64,000 nucleotides of DNA from the NCBI RefSeq assembly GCF_010119975.1, contig NZ_CP048222.1:930001-994000 (forward strand). Direction: 5' to 3'. The notes under the pieces were generated by a model. That model was not told the DNA's origin and searched no databases. It saw only the letters and a list, made by a program, of their open reading frames with translations. The translations under genes were made by a program, and so were the position numbers. Shown piece after piece: positions 51,979-62,109 of this stretch. This stretch comes from Rhodocytophaga rosea (lineage in GTDB: Bacteria > Bacteroidota > Bacteroidia > Cytophagales > 172606-1). Positions within the stretch are counted from its first letter, which is position 1. Every line of letters starts with the position of its first letter.

Positions 51979-53049
51979 TCAGCTCCGAGTATAAAACTTT
52001 TTTCGCAGATCTGCTAAAAGCAGGTTAATTTTTTGGTAATCCGGATGATCCGGCAGACCGGAAGCCTCATATGCCTGTTCAATGCGTTCCATCTTTTGTT
52101 CCGACAATGCCAGCAGTTCTTCATAGGAATAAGCCCCGCCTCTGATCTTAAGGAGTTCATCCCGGTTAGGCCGCCTCACCAGGATATGCTTCTGTACCGC
52201 AATTTCTTCTGCCATCTCCAGCAGCCGGATGGTATGCATCATATTTTTGGCATCGTAGTTTTTGCCATGTTGCAAGGTATTGGCATAGCGTTCCTGGTTT
52301 CTGTTTTCTACCCATTCCCAGTAGTCCTTATAATCTTTGCAATAGGTAGAATAGCCATCTTTGTTGAAAGAGAGATAGGTAGCAGGCTCCATTCCGGCAG
52401 GAACACTACTAAGGGATACATCATTGGAGGAGTCATTGCGGTAAATGCCTGAAAAACCAAACGAGGCAGCAGGTGTATCGTCATAGAATAAGGCATACAG
52501 GTTTTTAATGTGAGGCACATTTACCAGTCCGCACCGTTCCTGCACCCAGCTTTTGCCGGCTAGCCACTCTCTGGCCGGTTGCGAACCAATTCCTGCCGTA
52601 ACATAGCAAAAGTCTATGATCTCTTTCCGTTCGGGAGCCACCGGATTTACTATTTTTTTATTCAATCCTCTCGCCTTCTGCACCTGAGCCCTGGCATATC
52701 CTGCTAATGTTACTTTACATAGCTTAGACAAAAACAACTCCGGGCGGATTTGCTCAAACAACGGATGCCGGATGAGCACACAATCTTCAGGCGCATTCAG
52801 CATTTCCAGAATATTGGGGTTATTTTTATAAAGCAACTCTATAAACCGCTTCAGCTCATAATATACAATATCATTGTTGGTATCATTTACCTGTTCTATA
52901 TAGCCCATGCCATAAAAATCAGATTCCGGCAGCACAAATACACCCCGGATATCAGTATCGGAAGTGGGTAGTGAAGTGCCATAGGCTTTACTACCAGAAA
53001 TGCATTCGAAAATAATCAGGTTCTGCGCTTTGAGTTGTTCAATGGTCAT
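51979..53049 (-). CDS. YcgL-type nucleotidyltransferase
   Basis: A 356-residue protein of the predicted nucleotidyltransferase superfamily (COG3541). Signature GSKAYGTSLPTSDTDIRG (residues ~19-36) gives the polymerase-beta-type G-S...D-x-D site. The remainder is helical with a long middle region. The substrate of this family is not established; members are often near phage or defence genes, but none is obvious here. Upstream of the patatin-like gene by 133 bp. Confidence 0.82.
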   Translation of the reverse strand: MTIEQLKAQNLIIFECISGSKAYGTSLPTSDTDIRGVFVLPESDFYGMGYIEQVNDTNNDIVYYELKRFIELLYKNNPNILEMLNAPEDCVLIRHPLFEQIRPELFLSKLCKVTLAGYARAQVQKARGLNKKIVNPVAPERKEIIDFCYVTAGIGSQPAREWLAGKSWVQERCGLVNVPHIKNLYALFYDDTPAASFGFSGIYRNDSSNDVSLSSVPAGMEPATYLSFNKDGYSTYCKDYKDYWEWVENRNQERYANTLQHGKNYDAKNMMHTIRLLEMAEEIAVQKHILVRRPNRDELLKIRGGAYSYEELLALSEQKMERIEQAYEASGLPDHPDYQKINLLLADLRKKFYTRS

Positions 53050-53129
53050 AGTTTTCGTCCATAGTCCACAGACGACGGTCCGCAGCTATTAGCCTTAGTT
53101 AGTGTCTGGTCTGTGAATAGTAAATAATC

Positions 53130-53762
53130 TTATTTTAATTCTTCCGTCAGTTTTTCGATTTCTGCTTTAAGTGTATCATCCAGTTCAACAATTGAAGCTT
53201 TTTGCTGGGATAATTCAATTAAGTGGTATCCAATTTTCACAAGTCGTCTCATTTTTGTACCATCATCAGGAGACCAAACTGTTCCACTTTTCTGTCCAGT
53301 ATCGCTAACTGTAAAATAATAGTTTGCTCCATCCAAACCCCATTCATATTCTGAATATCTCGTATGTGAGATAGCATTCTTAAATAATAATTTCACTACT
53401 TCCGCAGAGTTCTTCCTTATCTCTTTTTTATATCTTTCAACTCTAACATGTTGCCAGTTCTTATTTTCCCATATCTTTTCTTTACAGGTATGGTAAACTA
53501 TGTAATACTTTTCATTTTCCCTATCATATTCAATATCGAGTACGTTTTCTGGCACAAAAGAAGGCATTACTAAAAATCTGATTTCCGGATAATCGGTGAG
53601 GCCTTGAAACAACACATTTCTGACTTTTGAATAGTATTCAAACTCAAAAGTATATGCATCAAATATTCCACTAACTGGCGTTAGATGGTCGATTTGCGCA
53701 TTTGCACTTTTCATTCCCATCAACACAATTAGAAATAGCAACATGACCTTGATTTTTCCCAT
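53130..53762 (-). CDS. Secreted hypothetical protein
   Basis: A 210-residue protein with a signal peptide (hydrophobic residues 5-17, ending SANAQ). The mature part is beta-rich with a Trp/Tyr-rich stretch in the middle (SEYEWGLDGANYYFTVSDTG) and a helical, charged C-terminus. No family is recognised. Periplasmic or surface location is likely. It is transcribed alone, divergent from the acyl-CoA carboxylase gene. Confidence 0.65.
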   Translation of the reverse strand: MGKIKVMLLFLIVLMGMKSANAQIDHLTPVSGIFDAYTFEFEYYSKVRNVLFQGLTDYPEIRFLVMPSFVPENVLDIEYDRENEKYYIVYHTCKEKIWENKNWQHVRVERYKKEIRKNSAEVVKLLFKNAISHTRYSEYEWGLDGANYYFTVSDTGQKSGTVWSPDDGTKMRRLVKIGYHLIELSQQKASIVELDDTLKAEIEKLTEELK

Positions 53763-53892
53763 TTGGCATTAGTTTATATTAAATGTTCATCAGGTAAGGT
53801 ACTCATAACCGGTTTTAAATTCATTACCTATCTTGAAGTTTGTCGGCTACATAAGTATATATTTTCTACATTCGCATGTATAATTGTGTTTT

Positions 53893-55521
53893 ATGAATAT
53901 AGAATTTGATAAAAACGAGGATTCCTATAAACAACTGCTTTTTCAGCTGGAAAGCAGGCTGAAAAAAGTGCAGGCAGGTGGAGGCGCAAAAAAAATAGAG
54001 GCGCATCATCAGAAAGGCAAGCTCACCGCCAGGGAAAGAATCAATTACCTGATTGATAAAAACAGCTATTTTCTGGAAATAGGTGCTTTTGCTGGAGAAG
54101 ATATGTACCAGGAAGATGGCGGCTGCCCATCGGGAGGAGTAGTAACCGGCATTGGTTATGTATCTGGAAGGCAATGTGTGATTGTGGCCAATGATGCGAC
54201 TGTAAAAGCAGGTGCCTGGTTTCCGATCACAGCTAAAAAGAACCTGCGGGCACAGGAAATCTCTATGGAAAACCGTTTGCCTATCATTTACCTCGTAGAC
54301 AGTGCCGGGGTTTACCTTCCTATGCAGGATGAGATTTTCCCGGATAAAGAACATTTTGGCCGCCAGTTCCGCAATAATGCGCTTATGTCGTCGATGGGAA
54401 TTGTACAGGTAGCAGCAATTATGGGGAGTTGTGTGGCTGGTGGAGCCTATCTGCCGATTATGTCCGATGAAGCGATGATTGTGGACAAAACCGGTTCTAT
54501 CTTTCTGGCTGGCTCTTATCTGGTAAAAGCGGCTATCGGCGAAGAAGTAGACAATGAAACCCTGGGCGGTGCTACCATGCACTGCGAAATTTCCGGCGTA
54601 ACGGATAATAAATATGACTCTGATGAACAGTGCCTGGATGCCATTAGGGGAATATTTGATAAGATGGGTCAATCGCAGCTGGCAGGATTCAGCAAAGTGG
54701 TTCCTCTTCCTCCTAAAAAAGCGGCCAAAGATATATATAGCATAATTCCCGCCGACCGGGTAAAACCCTATAATATGCTCGAAATTATCGAACGGCTCGT
54801 CGATGATTCGCAATTCGACCAGTATAAAGCTAAATATGGGCAATCGCTGCTCTGCGGACTTGCCAGAATAGAAGGCTGGGCAGTAGGCATCGTAGCCAAT
54901 CAGCGAAAAGTAGTAAAATCAGGCAAAGGTGAAATGCAGATGGGGGGCGTAATCTATTCAGACTCTGCTGATAAAGCTGCCCGTTTTATCATGAACTGCA
55001 ACCAGAAGAAAATTCCACTGCTTTTTTTACAGGATGTAACCGGGTTTATGGTGGGGAGCCGGGCGGAACAGGGAGGCATTATTAAAGATGGAGCCAAAAT
55101 GGTGAATGCCATGGCGAATTCGGTGGTTCCCAAGTTCACTATTATTATCGGCAATTCGTATGGAGCCGGAAATTATGCCATGTGCGGCAAAGCTTACGAC
55201 CCCAGGCTGATTTTTTCCTGGCCTACGGCACAAATGGCTGTGATGAGTGGTGCTTCAGCAGCTAAAACTTTGCTGCAAATTCAGGTGAGTACCTTAAAAG
55301 CCAGAGGAGAAACTGTAACGCCGGAAGCCGAAAAAGCCTTGCTCGAAAAAATAACCAGTCAGTACAATGAGCAACTGTCTCCGTATTATGCAGCCGCCAG
55401 GTTGTGGGTAGATGGTATTATTGACCCTATAGAAACCCGGAAAGTGATTGCCATGGGCATAGAAGCGGCTAATCATGCACCCATCAAAAAAAGGTACAAT
55501 GTGGGAGTGATTCAGACATAA
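53893..55521 (+). CDS. Acyl-CoA carboxylase carboxyltransferase (beta) subunit
   Basis: A 542-residue crotonase-fold carboxyltransferase (ATG at 53893; an earlier TTG is unnecessary). KKIEAHHQKGKLTARERI, a central CPSGGVVTGIGYV, AIMGSCVAGGAYLPIMSDEA and the late GNSYGAGNYAMCGKAYDP are characteristic of propionyl- or methylcrotonoyl-CoA carboxylase beta chains; the closeness of the N-terminal part to methylcrotonoyl-CoA carboxylase makes leucine degradation the best guess. No biotin-carboxylase (alpha) gene is adjacent. With methylmalonyl-CoA epimerase elsewhere in the window, branched-chain or propionate metabolism is supported. Confidence 0.9.
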   Translation: MNIEFDKNEDSYKQLLFQLESRLKKVQAGGGAKKIEAHHQKGKLTARERINYLIDKNSYFLEIGAFAGEDMYQEDGGCPSGGVVTGIGYVSGRQCVIVANDATVKAGAWFPITAKKNLRAQEISMENRLPIIYLVDSAGVYLPMQDEIFPDKEHFGRQFRNNALMSSMGIVQVAAIMGSCVAGGAYLPIMSDEAMIVDKTGSIFLAGSYLVKAAIGEEVDNETLGGATMHCEISGVTDNKYDSDEQCLDAIRGIFDKMGQSQLAGFSKVVPLPPKKAAKDIYSIIPADRVKPYNMLEIIERLVDDSQFDQYKAKYGQSLLCGLARIEGWAVGIVANQRKVVKSGKGEMQMGGVIYSDSADKAARFIMNCNQKKIPLLFLQDVTGFMVGSRAEQGGIIKDGAKMVNAMANSVVPKFTIIIGNSYGAGNYAMCGKAYDPRLIFSWPTAQMAVMSGASAAKTLLQIQVSTLKARGETVTPEAEKALLEKITSQYNEQLSPYYAAARLWVDGIIDPIETRKVIAMGIEAANHAPIKKRYNVGVIQT

Positions 55522-55665
55522 TAAATGGTCAGTTGGCATTTAGACTTATGTTTATAAGCGCATTCAATTTTACTGTAATTCCAGTCAGGAATAACCTTTT
55601 CACTAATCACTGCTATTTATAATTGTTATTATAAGTCATCTCATAAATATTGCCATAAGATACTT

Positions 55666-56091
55666 ATGAAAAATAGTCAAACTCAGGTATGGAGAACAAG
55701 AATCTATTATGGATGGATGGTTGTTTTTATGCATCTGATCATACTTTTAATGGCAGCCTGTCAGATGGAAGAGAGAAAGAAAAGCGCACCTCTCCAGACA
55801 ACAGATACTTTACAGAACAGCCCACAAAGAGAAGTAACATCAGGAACCAGAGAAGCTTTTCCGGGAGGCGATACGATTCAGCAAGACTGCCAATTTATTC
55901 AAGGGCAGGCTGAAAGTCTTTTGGAGGAATACCACCAGAGCCGTACCACAGCGGCAAGAAAAAGACAGGTCATAGCAGAACTTAAAAAGCTGGAACTGGT
56001 ATGGAAGCGAAAGGAGTGTCAGCAAGTATTCGGGTATATGATTCCTCACATTCCCACTCCATCAGATACTGGCAAGCAGGTTGTACAATAA
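55666..56091 (+). CDS. Hypothetical lipoprotein
   Basis: A 141-residue protein with a lipobox-like MAAC (Cys ~32) after a long hydrophobic segment (residues 14-31). The mature part is mostly low-complexity polar sequence, then a helical segment (SLLEEYHQSRTTAARKRQVI) and C-terminal prolines. Two cysteines are present. No family recognised. It ends just before a strong bidirectional terminator and is therefore probably a genuine transcript. Membrane-anchored. Confidence 0.6.
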   Translation: MKNSQTQVWRTRIYYGWMVVFMHLIILLMAACQMEERKKSAPLQTTDTLQNSPQREVTSGTREAFPGGDTIQQDCQFIQGQAESLLEEYHQSRTTAARKRQVIAELKKLELVWKRKECQQVFGYMIPHIPTPSDTGKQVVQ

Positions 56092-56102
56092 ACTGATTAA
56101 CA

Positions 56103-56132
56103 AAAAAGCCTCTGCATCTGCAGAGGCTTTTT
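56103..56132. terminator. Bidirectional terminator between the lipoprotein and SusD genes
   Basis: Perfect 14-bp inverted repeat (AAAAAGCCTCTGCA / TGCAGAGGCTTTTT, two bases between arms, so about 12 bp fold) with A and T runs on the two sides, placed between convergent genes. Confidence 0.88.
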
Positions 56133-56149
56133 ACTTCTAATTGTTAAAA

Positions 56150-57742
56150 TTATAATTGTTTATCCCACCACACTCTACCAACAAGCTGGTCTCCACCTGT
56201 AAGGCGAGTTACGGCTTCGGTATAATTTGCTTTATTATTGATAATTTCCGTTTGCAGATAGATCATCCTTCTGGGAATTACGCCACCGGTAACATTACCA
56301 GGATAAGTAACCGGAGTAAGCTGCGGATAACCTGATCTTTTCCAGTTAAACCATGTTTCTAAAAAGTTAAACATACTTCCTGTAGCAATCCAGTATTGTG
56401 TATTGATCGCTTTTAAGGAGGCATCTAAAGAAGATTCATCCAATGGATTAGCAGTCGCAAAGGCATCTGCTTCGGCCACCGGAATGGTAGCAGAAGGGTC
56501 TAACTGAGATAAGGTAGTAATAGCACCTACTACTCCATTTTTATAATGCTCAGCAGCCGTACCGGGAACATTCCAGCCTCTTGCTTTCGCTTCAGCCAGG
56601 AGTAATTCTGTTTCTGCATAGGTAAGCACCAACAGGGTTCCGTCCCTTTTCAGATACGTGTTAATGCGTGGCCTGGAATATTTACCCAATGGGGCAATGT
56701 CATTCCCTGTACCTGTAGAACCAGGATATCCGGCTGAAGACCTGATATCAAAAGGCCCGCCAGTGAGATCAAAGCCATTGGGCATACCTACTTGGACAGC
56801 AGGAGTATTGTCACCGGCCAGTGTTTGATTGGCATTATTGGTTAATCCTGCTTGCGGTACTTCTGCAATTGCCCTTAAACGTGGATCATTCGCTGCTTTT
56901 AAGGCATCTATTATCGTTTTCGACCAGCGTACTTCCCGGAAATCATCTGCTACCTGCAATACACCAAAATAACTGGACTGCGCTGAATTGATATCGCCTT
57001 TAAATTTAGCATTGTCTTCAATAGAGGTAAATACGCCTCCGGCAGCGGCTTTTTCTGTCCATGCTTTGGCAGTAGTAGGGTCTACTTTCGTTAAACGCAT
57101 AGCGACTCTCAGCATGAGGGAATAACCGAATTTTTTCCATTTGGCTATGTCCCCTGCATAATACAGATCTCCGGTTATAGCCGGTTTAGAGGCATCCAGG
57201 GCAGCTGTTGCCTGCTCAAGTTCTGTAAGCATAGACATGTAAATAGATTCCTGGGTATCATATTTAGGGAAAGAAACTCCTTGTTTGGCTTTGAAAGCTT
57301 CAGAGTAAGGCATATCTCCATAGGTATCTGTACCTTTCTGAAAATTTAATACCTGCATAATTCTGCCAACCTGATGTAAATTAGAAAACCGCTCTTTACC
57401 TTCGGTAAGCTTAATCATTTCGGCCAGTGTAGTGCCTACGCCGTAGGTATTATTAAAGATGGCCGCCTGATAACTGGCAGAGTTCTGCGTATTGATATAC
57501 TTATCTCCATTTCCATAATAATTATAGGTAGAAGCCAGTACCTGCATCATGGTACTCTGGTACAACATACTATTATACCCCTGGTTAATTACCCCGTTCT
57601 GTGCATTGGGCAGAAAGTAATTAGGGTCCCAGTTCGCCTCGCTTGCCTGGGTGGGGTCGGTATTAATGTCATCAAAATTATCTGTACATCCTGCCGCCAT
57701 CATAAATAGCAGAGCAAGTATGAATATCGAATTTCTTTTCAT
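56150..57742 (-). CDS. SusD/RagB family outer-membrane lipoprotein
   Basis: A 530-residue protein with a lipoprotein signal (Cys in MAAGC, ~19) and the SusD-like start CTDNFDDINTDPTQASEAN. Typical tetratricopeptide-type helical regions and a C-terminal block (WFNWKRSGYPQLTPVTYPG) place it in the SusD_2-like branch. Such proteins sit on the cell surface and hand nutrients to the paired SusC pore. It is 12 bp downstream of the SusC gene and in the same operon. Confidence 0.93.
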   Translation of the reverse strand: MKRNSIFILALLFMMAAGCTDNFDDINTDPTQASEANWDPNYFLPNAQNGVINQGYNSMLYQSTMMQVLASTYNYYGNGDKYINTQNSASYQAAIFNNTYGVGTTLAEMIKLTEGKERFSNLHQVGRIMQVLNFQKGTDTYGDMPYSEAFKAKQGVSFPKYDTQESIYMSMLTELEQATAALDASKPAITGDLYYAGDIAKWKKFGYSLMLRVAMRLTKVDPTTAKAWTEKAAAGGVFTSIEDNAKFKGDINSAQSSYFGVLQVADDFREVRWSKTIIDALKAANDPRLRAIAEVPQAGLTNNANQTLAGDNTPAVQVGMPNGFDLTGGPFDIRSSAGYPGSTGTGNDIAPLGKYSRPRINTYLKRDGTLLVLTYAETELLLAEAKARGWNVPGTAAEHYKNGVVGAITTLSQLDPSATIPVAEADAFATANPLDESSLDASLKAINTQYWIATGSMFNFLETWFNWKRSGYPQLTPVTYPGNVTGGVIPRRMIYLQTEIINNKANYTEAVTRLTGGDQLVGRVWWDKQL

Positions 57743-57754
57743 ATTATGTTATTC

Positions 57755-60700
57755 TTATTTAAATACAACGTTAAGAGTGAACCCGTAAGTGCGTGTAGAT
57801 GGAAGCTGTGAACCTTCCACGCCTGCATACCTTATATCAGAAGAGATACCTGCCTCCGGATCAAAATTTTCAGTATGTTTTAGTAAAGTTGCCAGGTTTC
57901 TTCCCACGGCTGAAAGGGTAACCGATTGAACAGGTAATTTACCCAGCAAGGCAGAAGGAAGACTATATCCGATCACTACTTGTCTTAACTTGATAAAATC
58001 AGCATCAAACACCGATAATTTGGAAATATTAGTGGCCAGTTGCGGATAATACGTATAAGCGGGCACATTTACTGTATTAACTGCACCTTCAGCTGTAACA
58101 CCAGTAGCTACAATGCCTGTTTCCCGGCCTTCCAGCGTCATTTGATGAAGCCCTCTTACGATAGAATAATGGTTGGTAGCTGACAATACTTTGGCACCGA
58201 AATTATAATCAAACAGGAATGAGAAGCTGAAATCTTTAATAGAAAAGCTATTATTTAAGCCTCCATACAGTTTTGGCAAGGCTGTTCCCATTGGCGTTAA
58301 GGTTCCTCTCTCCGGCACGCCGTTGGTACCGATAATTACATTTCCATTGGCATCATACTTATAGTCATAGGCCATAATCTGGGCAGCAGCCATTCCTTTT
58401 ACGTGTGCCACATTTGCATTTAAAGGGCGGTAGGTACCTAAACCAAGAGTAGTTGTTCCGCCATCTCCATCAATATCAACAATCGTATTTTTAATATTGG
58501 TCATGTTGAAAGAAACATCCCATTTAAAATTGTTGGTCATCACAGGGGTACCGGTAAGCAATACCTCAAGCCCTTTATTCTGAGTAGAACCCAGATTCAG
58601 TACCTGAGAAGTATATCCGGTTGTAACAGATAAGGGACCACTTACGATCTCATCGGTCGTTTTACGGTTAAAATAAGCCACATCGATTCCTAAGCGGTTA
58701 TCCAGGAATTTAAGTTCTGCGCCAACTTCTACCTCGTTTAGTCTGAATGGTTTCAAATTCAGGTTAGGCAACTGTGAACCAAAGCCTCCTTGTGGAAGTC
58801 CATTGATCGTTTGACCGAGTGAATAATACTGGCTGGTCAAATAGGCATCAAAAGCCTCCCCACTGGTTTGTGCATACGAAGCTCTTACTTTGCCAAAACT
58901 CATAGCTGGCAGGGAGAATAACTCAGAGAACACAAAACTGGCCGATACAGAAGGTGCAAAAATACCCCGGTTGGCTGCAGGAAGCGTAGAATAAATATCG
59001 TATCTTCCGGTAGTAGTAAGGGTTAAAAACTCCCGGTAATCTAAATCTAACGTATAATACGCAGATTGTACCTGACGTTCGTTAAAGCCGTAGCTTGAAT
59101 TTCTTTGCAGGGTATTATTGATATTATATAAATACGGGATACTTAGTTGATTACCACCTATACCTACACTTTCTCTTTTGTTCTTTCTTAAATTGGCTCC
59201 TAAAGCAATATTCAAGCCCAGGTCATCGGTAAGTTTTCTGTTGATACCCAGTAATCCATCTACGTTCATTTCAGTTGCTTCGGAAGTTCCCTGGCCAAGA
59301 CCGCCCAGACGGGAATAGGCTGTCCCATAAGGAGTGATTCCAAAATTTTTGTCATTAATCAGGTCATAGCCCATCCTTGCCTGAAAATAGATCCAGTCGG
59401 CAAACTGATACTTGGCAGATACAGAGGAAATAAGGCGTTTACGGCCAATATTATTCTTGTACTGGCTGGTAACAAAATAAGGATTGGTTACATAAATATT
59501 GTCATTAAACACCAGCTCATTTCCGGTTACAGGGTCAAAGCCAGGCTTTAAGGCTTCCTGGTTAAAGCTGGTCGCCAGGAACGTAATACCAAAGTTGGCA
59601 TTCATGGGCGAATCGCTCAAACCAGCCCTGTTTTTGTCCTGCTGATCAATATAGTTAGCCATCAGGCTTACTTCCAGTTTCTTGGTGATCTTCTGGTTTA
59701 CATTCAGGTTGATCGTTTTTCTCTTTACTTCGCTGTTTTCAAGTACTGATTTTGAATCCATAGAAGACAAAGACAAGCGGAAGTTGGTCATTTCATTTCC
59801 ACCTGAAACAGCAACTGTATTGGTGAAGGTAGGAGCCGTTCTGTAGAATTTATCAATATTGTCTTTTACAGCTGAATAAGGATATTGTTTTCCATCAAAC
59901 TGAGTATAAGGTGCGCCATCTAATTTTGCACCCCAGCTTTCCAGACCAGAAACTCTGGCACTGTTTACATCGGTAGGCCGGTTTCCTTGTGTTCCCTGGC
60001 CATACTCATACTGGAAATCTGTAAAGTTGATTACTTTGGCAAACTGCAGGTTGGAATTGTACTCTACCGCCAGGTTCTGATTTTGTTTTCCGGTTTTTGT
60101 CGTGATCAGAATTACACCATTGGCAGCTCTGGTACCATATAAGGCAGCAGCGGTGGCACCTTTCAATACGGTCATACTTTCAATATCATCCGGATTGATG
60201 TTAGCAATACCATCGCCATTATTAGATCCTCCCCATTCTCCGGCATTTCCCCGGTTGGTATTATCCATAGGTACGCCATTGATTACAAACAAAGGGCTAC
60301 CTCCTGTAAAATTACTTACGCCTCTCAAGTTGATCCGGGAAGAAGAAGCCGGTCCGCCATTACCAGGACTGATACTTAAACCTGCCACACGGCCCTGAAG
60401 TGAATTAATCACGTTGGTTTCGCGGGCTTTATCAATGATGGAACCGTCAATACTGGTAACAGAATAGCCAAGCGTACGGGTATCTTTTTCAATACCTAAG
60501 GCAGTAACCACTACTTCGCTCAGGCTCTTGATATCAGGAACCATGCTTACATTGATGGTAGACTGGTTATTGATCGGCATTTCTTCGGTAACAAATCCAA
60601 TGGCTGAGAATACAAGCGTACCATTGCCATCCGGCGCCTGAAGAGAATAATTTCCATCTATATCAGTAGCCGTACCCACAGTTGAGCCCTTTATCAGCAC

Positions 60701-60832
60701 GTTTACACCAGGCAAGGGTTGATTGGCATCATCTAATACCCTCCCTTTCACGGCTTGTTGCGCCCAGGCAGCCTGCACACAACAGACTACAAGAAGGATA
60801 GTAAAAATGTGTTTAAAATTAATTTCTTTCAT
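57755..60832 (-). CDS. SusC/RagA family TonB-linked outer-membrane protein
   Basis: A 1025-residue TonB-dependent transporter. Signal peptide (to ~25, AAWAQ), a carboxypeptidase-D-like domain (KGRVLDDANQPLPGVNVLIK, residues ~28-110), then the TonB plug (SLSEVVVTALGIEK, GLSISPGNGG...SSRINLRGVSN, VLKGATAAALYGTRAANGVI) and a 22-strand barrel to the C-terminal aromatic FTLNVVFK. It imports a large nutrient such as an oligosaccharide or peptide across the outer membrane with the SusD partner downstream. No glycosidase or regulator lies next to it, so the substrate is unknown. Confidence 0.96.
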   Translation of the reverse strand: MKEINFKHIFTILLVVCCVQAAWAQQAVKGRVLDDANQPLPGVNVLIKGSTVGTATDIDGNYSLQAPDGNGTLVFSAIGFVTEEMPINNQSTINVSMVPDIKSLSEVVVTALGIEKDTRTLGYSVTSIDGSIIDKARETNVINSLQGRVAGLSISPGNGGPASSSRINLRGVSNFTGGSPLFVINGVPMDNTNRGNAGEWGGSNNGDGIANINPDDIESMTVLKGATAAALYGTRAANGVILITTKTGKQNQNLAVEYNSNLQFAKVINFTDFQYEYGQGTQGNRPTDVNSARVSGLESWGAKLDGAPYTQFDGKQYPYSAVKDNIDKFYRTAPTFTNTVAVSGGNEMTNFRLSLSSMDSKSVLENSEVKRKTINLNVNQKITKKLEVSLMANYIDQQDKNRAGLSDSPMNANFGITFLATSFNQEALKPGFDPVTGNELVFNDNIYVTNPYFVTSQYKNNIGRKRLISSVSAKYQFADWIYFQARMGYDLINDKNFGITPYGTAYSRLGGLGQGTSEATEMNVDGLLGINRKLTDDLGLNIALGANLRKNKRESVGIGGNQLSIPYLYNINNTLQRNSSYGFNERQVQSAYYTLDLDYREFLTLTTTGRYDIYSTLPAANRGIFAPSVSASFVFSELFSLPAMSFGKVRASYAQTSGEAFDAYLTSQYYSLGQTINGLPQGGFGSQLPNLNLKPFRLNEVEVGAELKFLDNRLGIDVAYFNRKTTDEIVSGPLSVTTGYTSQVLNLGSTQNKGLEVLLTGTPVMTNNFKWDVSFNMTNIKNTIVDIDGDGGTTTLGLGTYRPLNANVAHVKGMAAAQIMAYDYKYDANGNVIIGTNGVPERGTLTPMGTALPKLYGGLNNSFSIKDFSFSFLFDYNFGAKVLSATNHYSIVRGLHQMTLEGRETGIVATGVTAEGAVNTVNVPAYTYYPQLATNISKLSVFDADFIKLRQVVIGYSLPSALLGKLPVQSVTLSAVGRNLATLLKHTENFDPEAGISSDIRYAGVEGSQLPSTRTYGFTLNVVFK

Positions 60833-62109
60833 AAGGAATAGTATTTCTGTTTGACATTAAAAGGTTTGGTTTTGAATAAATAATAAAGAAATCACAGGTT
60901 GTTTTTGGGAGGGTGCTTCATGCAGTAATGGTTAAGGTTAAAGAATTAATAAAGGATCACAAGGTTGAAGCTGGCAATTGCTAATACTGCTTTGTATCCT
61001 ATTCCACTAAAACAGTGAGTAAAGGTTTACAGGACATACGCAGTAAATATTGTTGGTAAGAAATAATTCGATGCTTAACTATACCCACAAAATGGACAGA
61101 CTCAGAAACAGCGCTTGTATAACTTTTAAAAGTTATACTTCCACAAACACTAATCAATATAATAATTTTTAGATAAGTTATAAATCATATATTAGTGTGA
61201 CTTTAAAGCTAAAATATTATTTAAAGTAAAATTTAAAGATTGGAAGTATTAGTTTGAAATCAAAATTTTATAATATCTTTTTGAGCATTCTGAATGATTT
61301 ATTTTCATTTTCAGAAATTATAAATATTATTCTATTATTATTATCCCTTCATTCAGAATATACTATAAATTGTGCAAATATTAGAATTCAATAAAATATT
61401 AAAAAAATTATATTCACTTCATCTAGCGAATATGTAATTTTTCCCTATAAAATACTCATTTAGATTTAGCTGCTTTCTGAAGGAAATTTCTTTTAAAAGT
61501 AATATTTGTAGTCCGCTAAAATACCAGCATAATGTTTCATACCGGTAGCGAAAACTGTTGATTAACAGAGGAAAAGTGATGTAATAGAATACCTTTTTCA
61601 GGAAGTTTACTGCTTTTTGGTGAAGTCTAGAATTACCTCAATTGCAAATAACCCTGAACTTCTATCCTAGTGGCCTGAACTACTGCCATATTATTGAAAA
61701 CAGAAGTGTACAATACCAGATAATTACTTGCTTGCACTCCCCGCTTTTCTGCACTGAAGGGTAACTTCCTGCCATGCGAAGATATAGTATAAAAAATATA
61801 CTATAGTTTTTGACTATCAATGACATATATATTATATATACCTCATTGGATCTCTGAAAATATACATATATATAATCATATTTTGGTTTCACACTGTTAT
61901 GTAAAAAGGGGATCAGGAAAACGGAAATAGTCTTCTATAGTAAAATAATCAGGCAAAATACATTCAGGGATTTAGTGAGTTCTTACCTTTGCAGCAACCC
62001 AGAAAGCATCGATGCTAACTCTGCCAAATCAGGCTAGGTAGTGAACTTTGGGTTAATTGTATAAATTTGAAAATTAGTATATATTTAAATATTGTACGCA
62101 TTTTTTAGA
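60833..62109. other. Long AT-rich intergenic region
   Basis: About 1.28 kb between the divergent SusC gene and the SirB1-like gene. Only short unconvincing frames (for example one at 61680-61892 on the minus strand) are open. It must contain both promoters; the SusC side is expected to be regulated. A weak dyad, ATTCTGAATGA (61287-61297) with TCATTCAGAAT (61349-61359), stands out, as do runs of A and T. No RNA gene was recognised. Confidence 0.5.

Noticed and set aside
61680-61892. 70-residue frame in the long AT-rich gap
   Set aside because: Composition looks like random AT-rich DNA and no family resemblance is seen.
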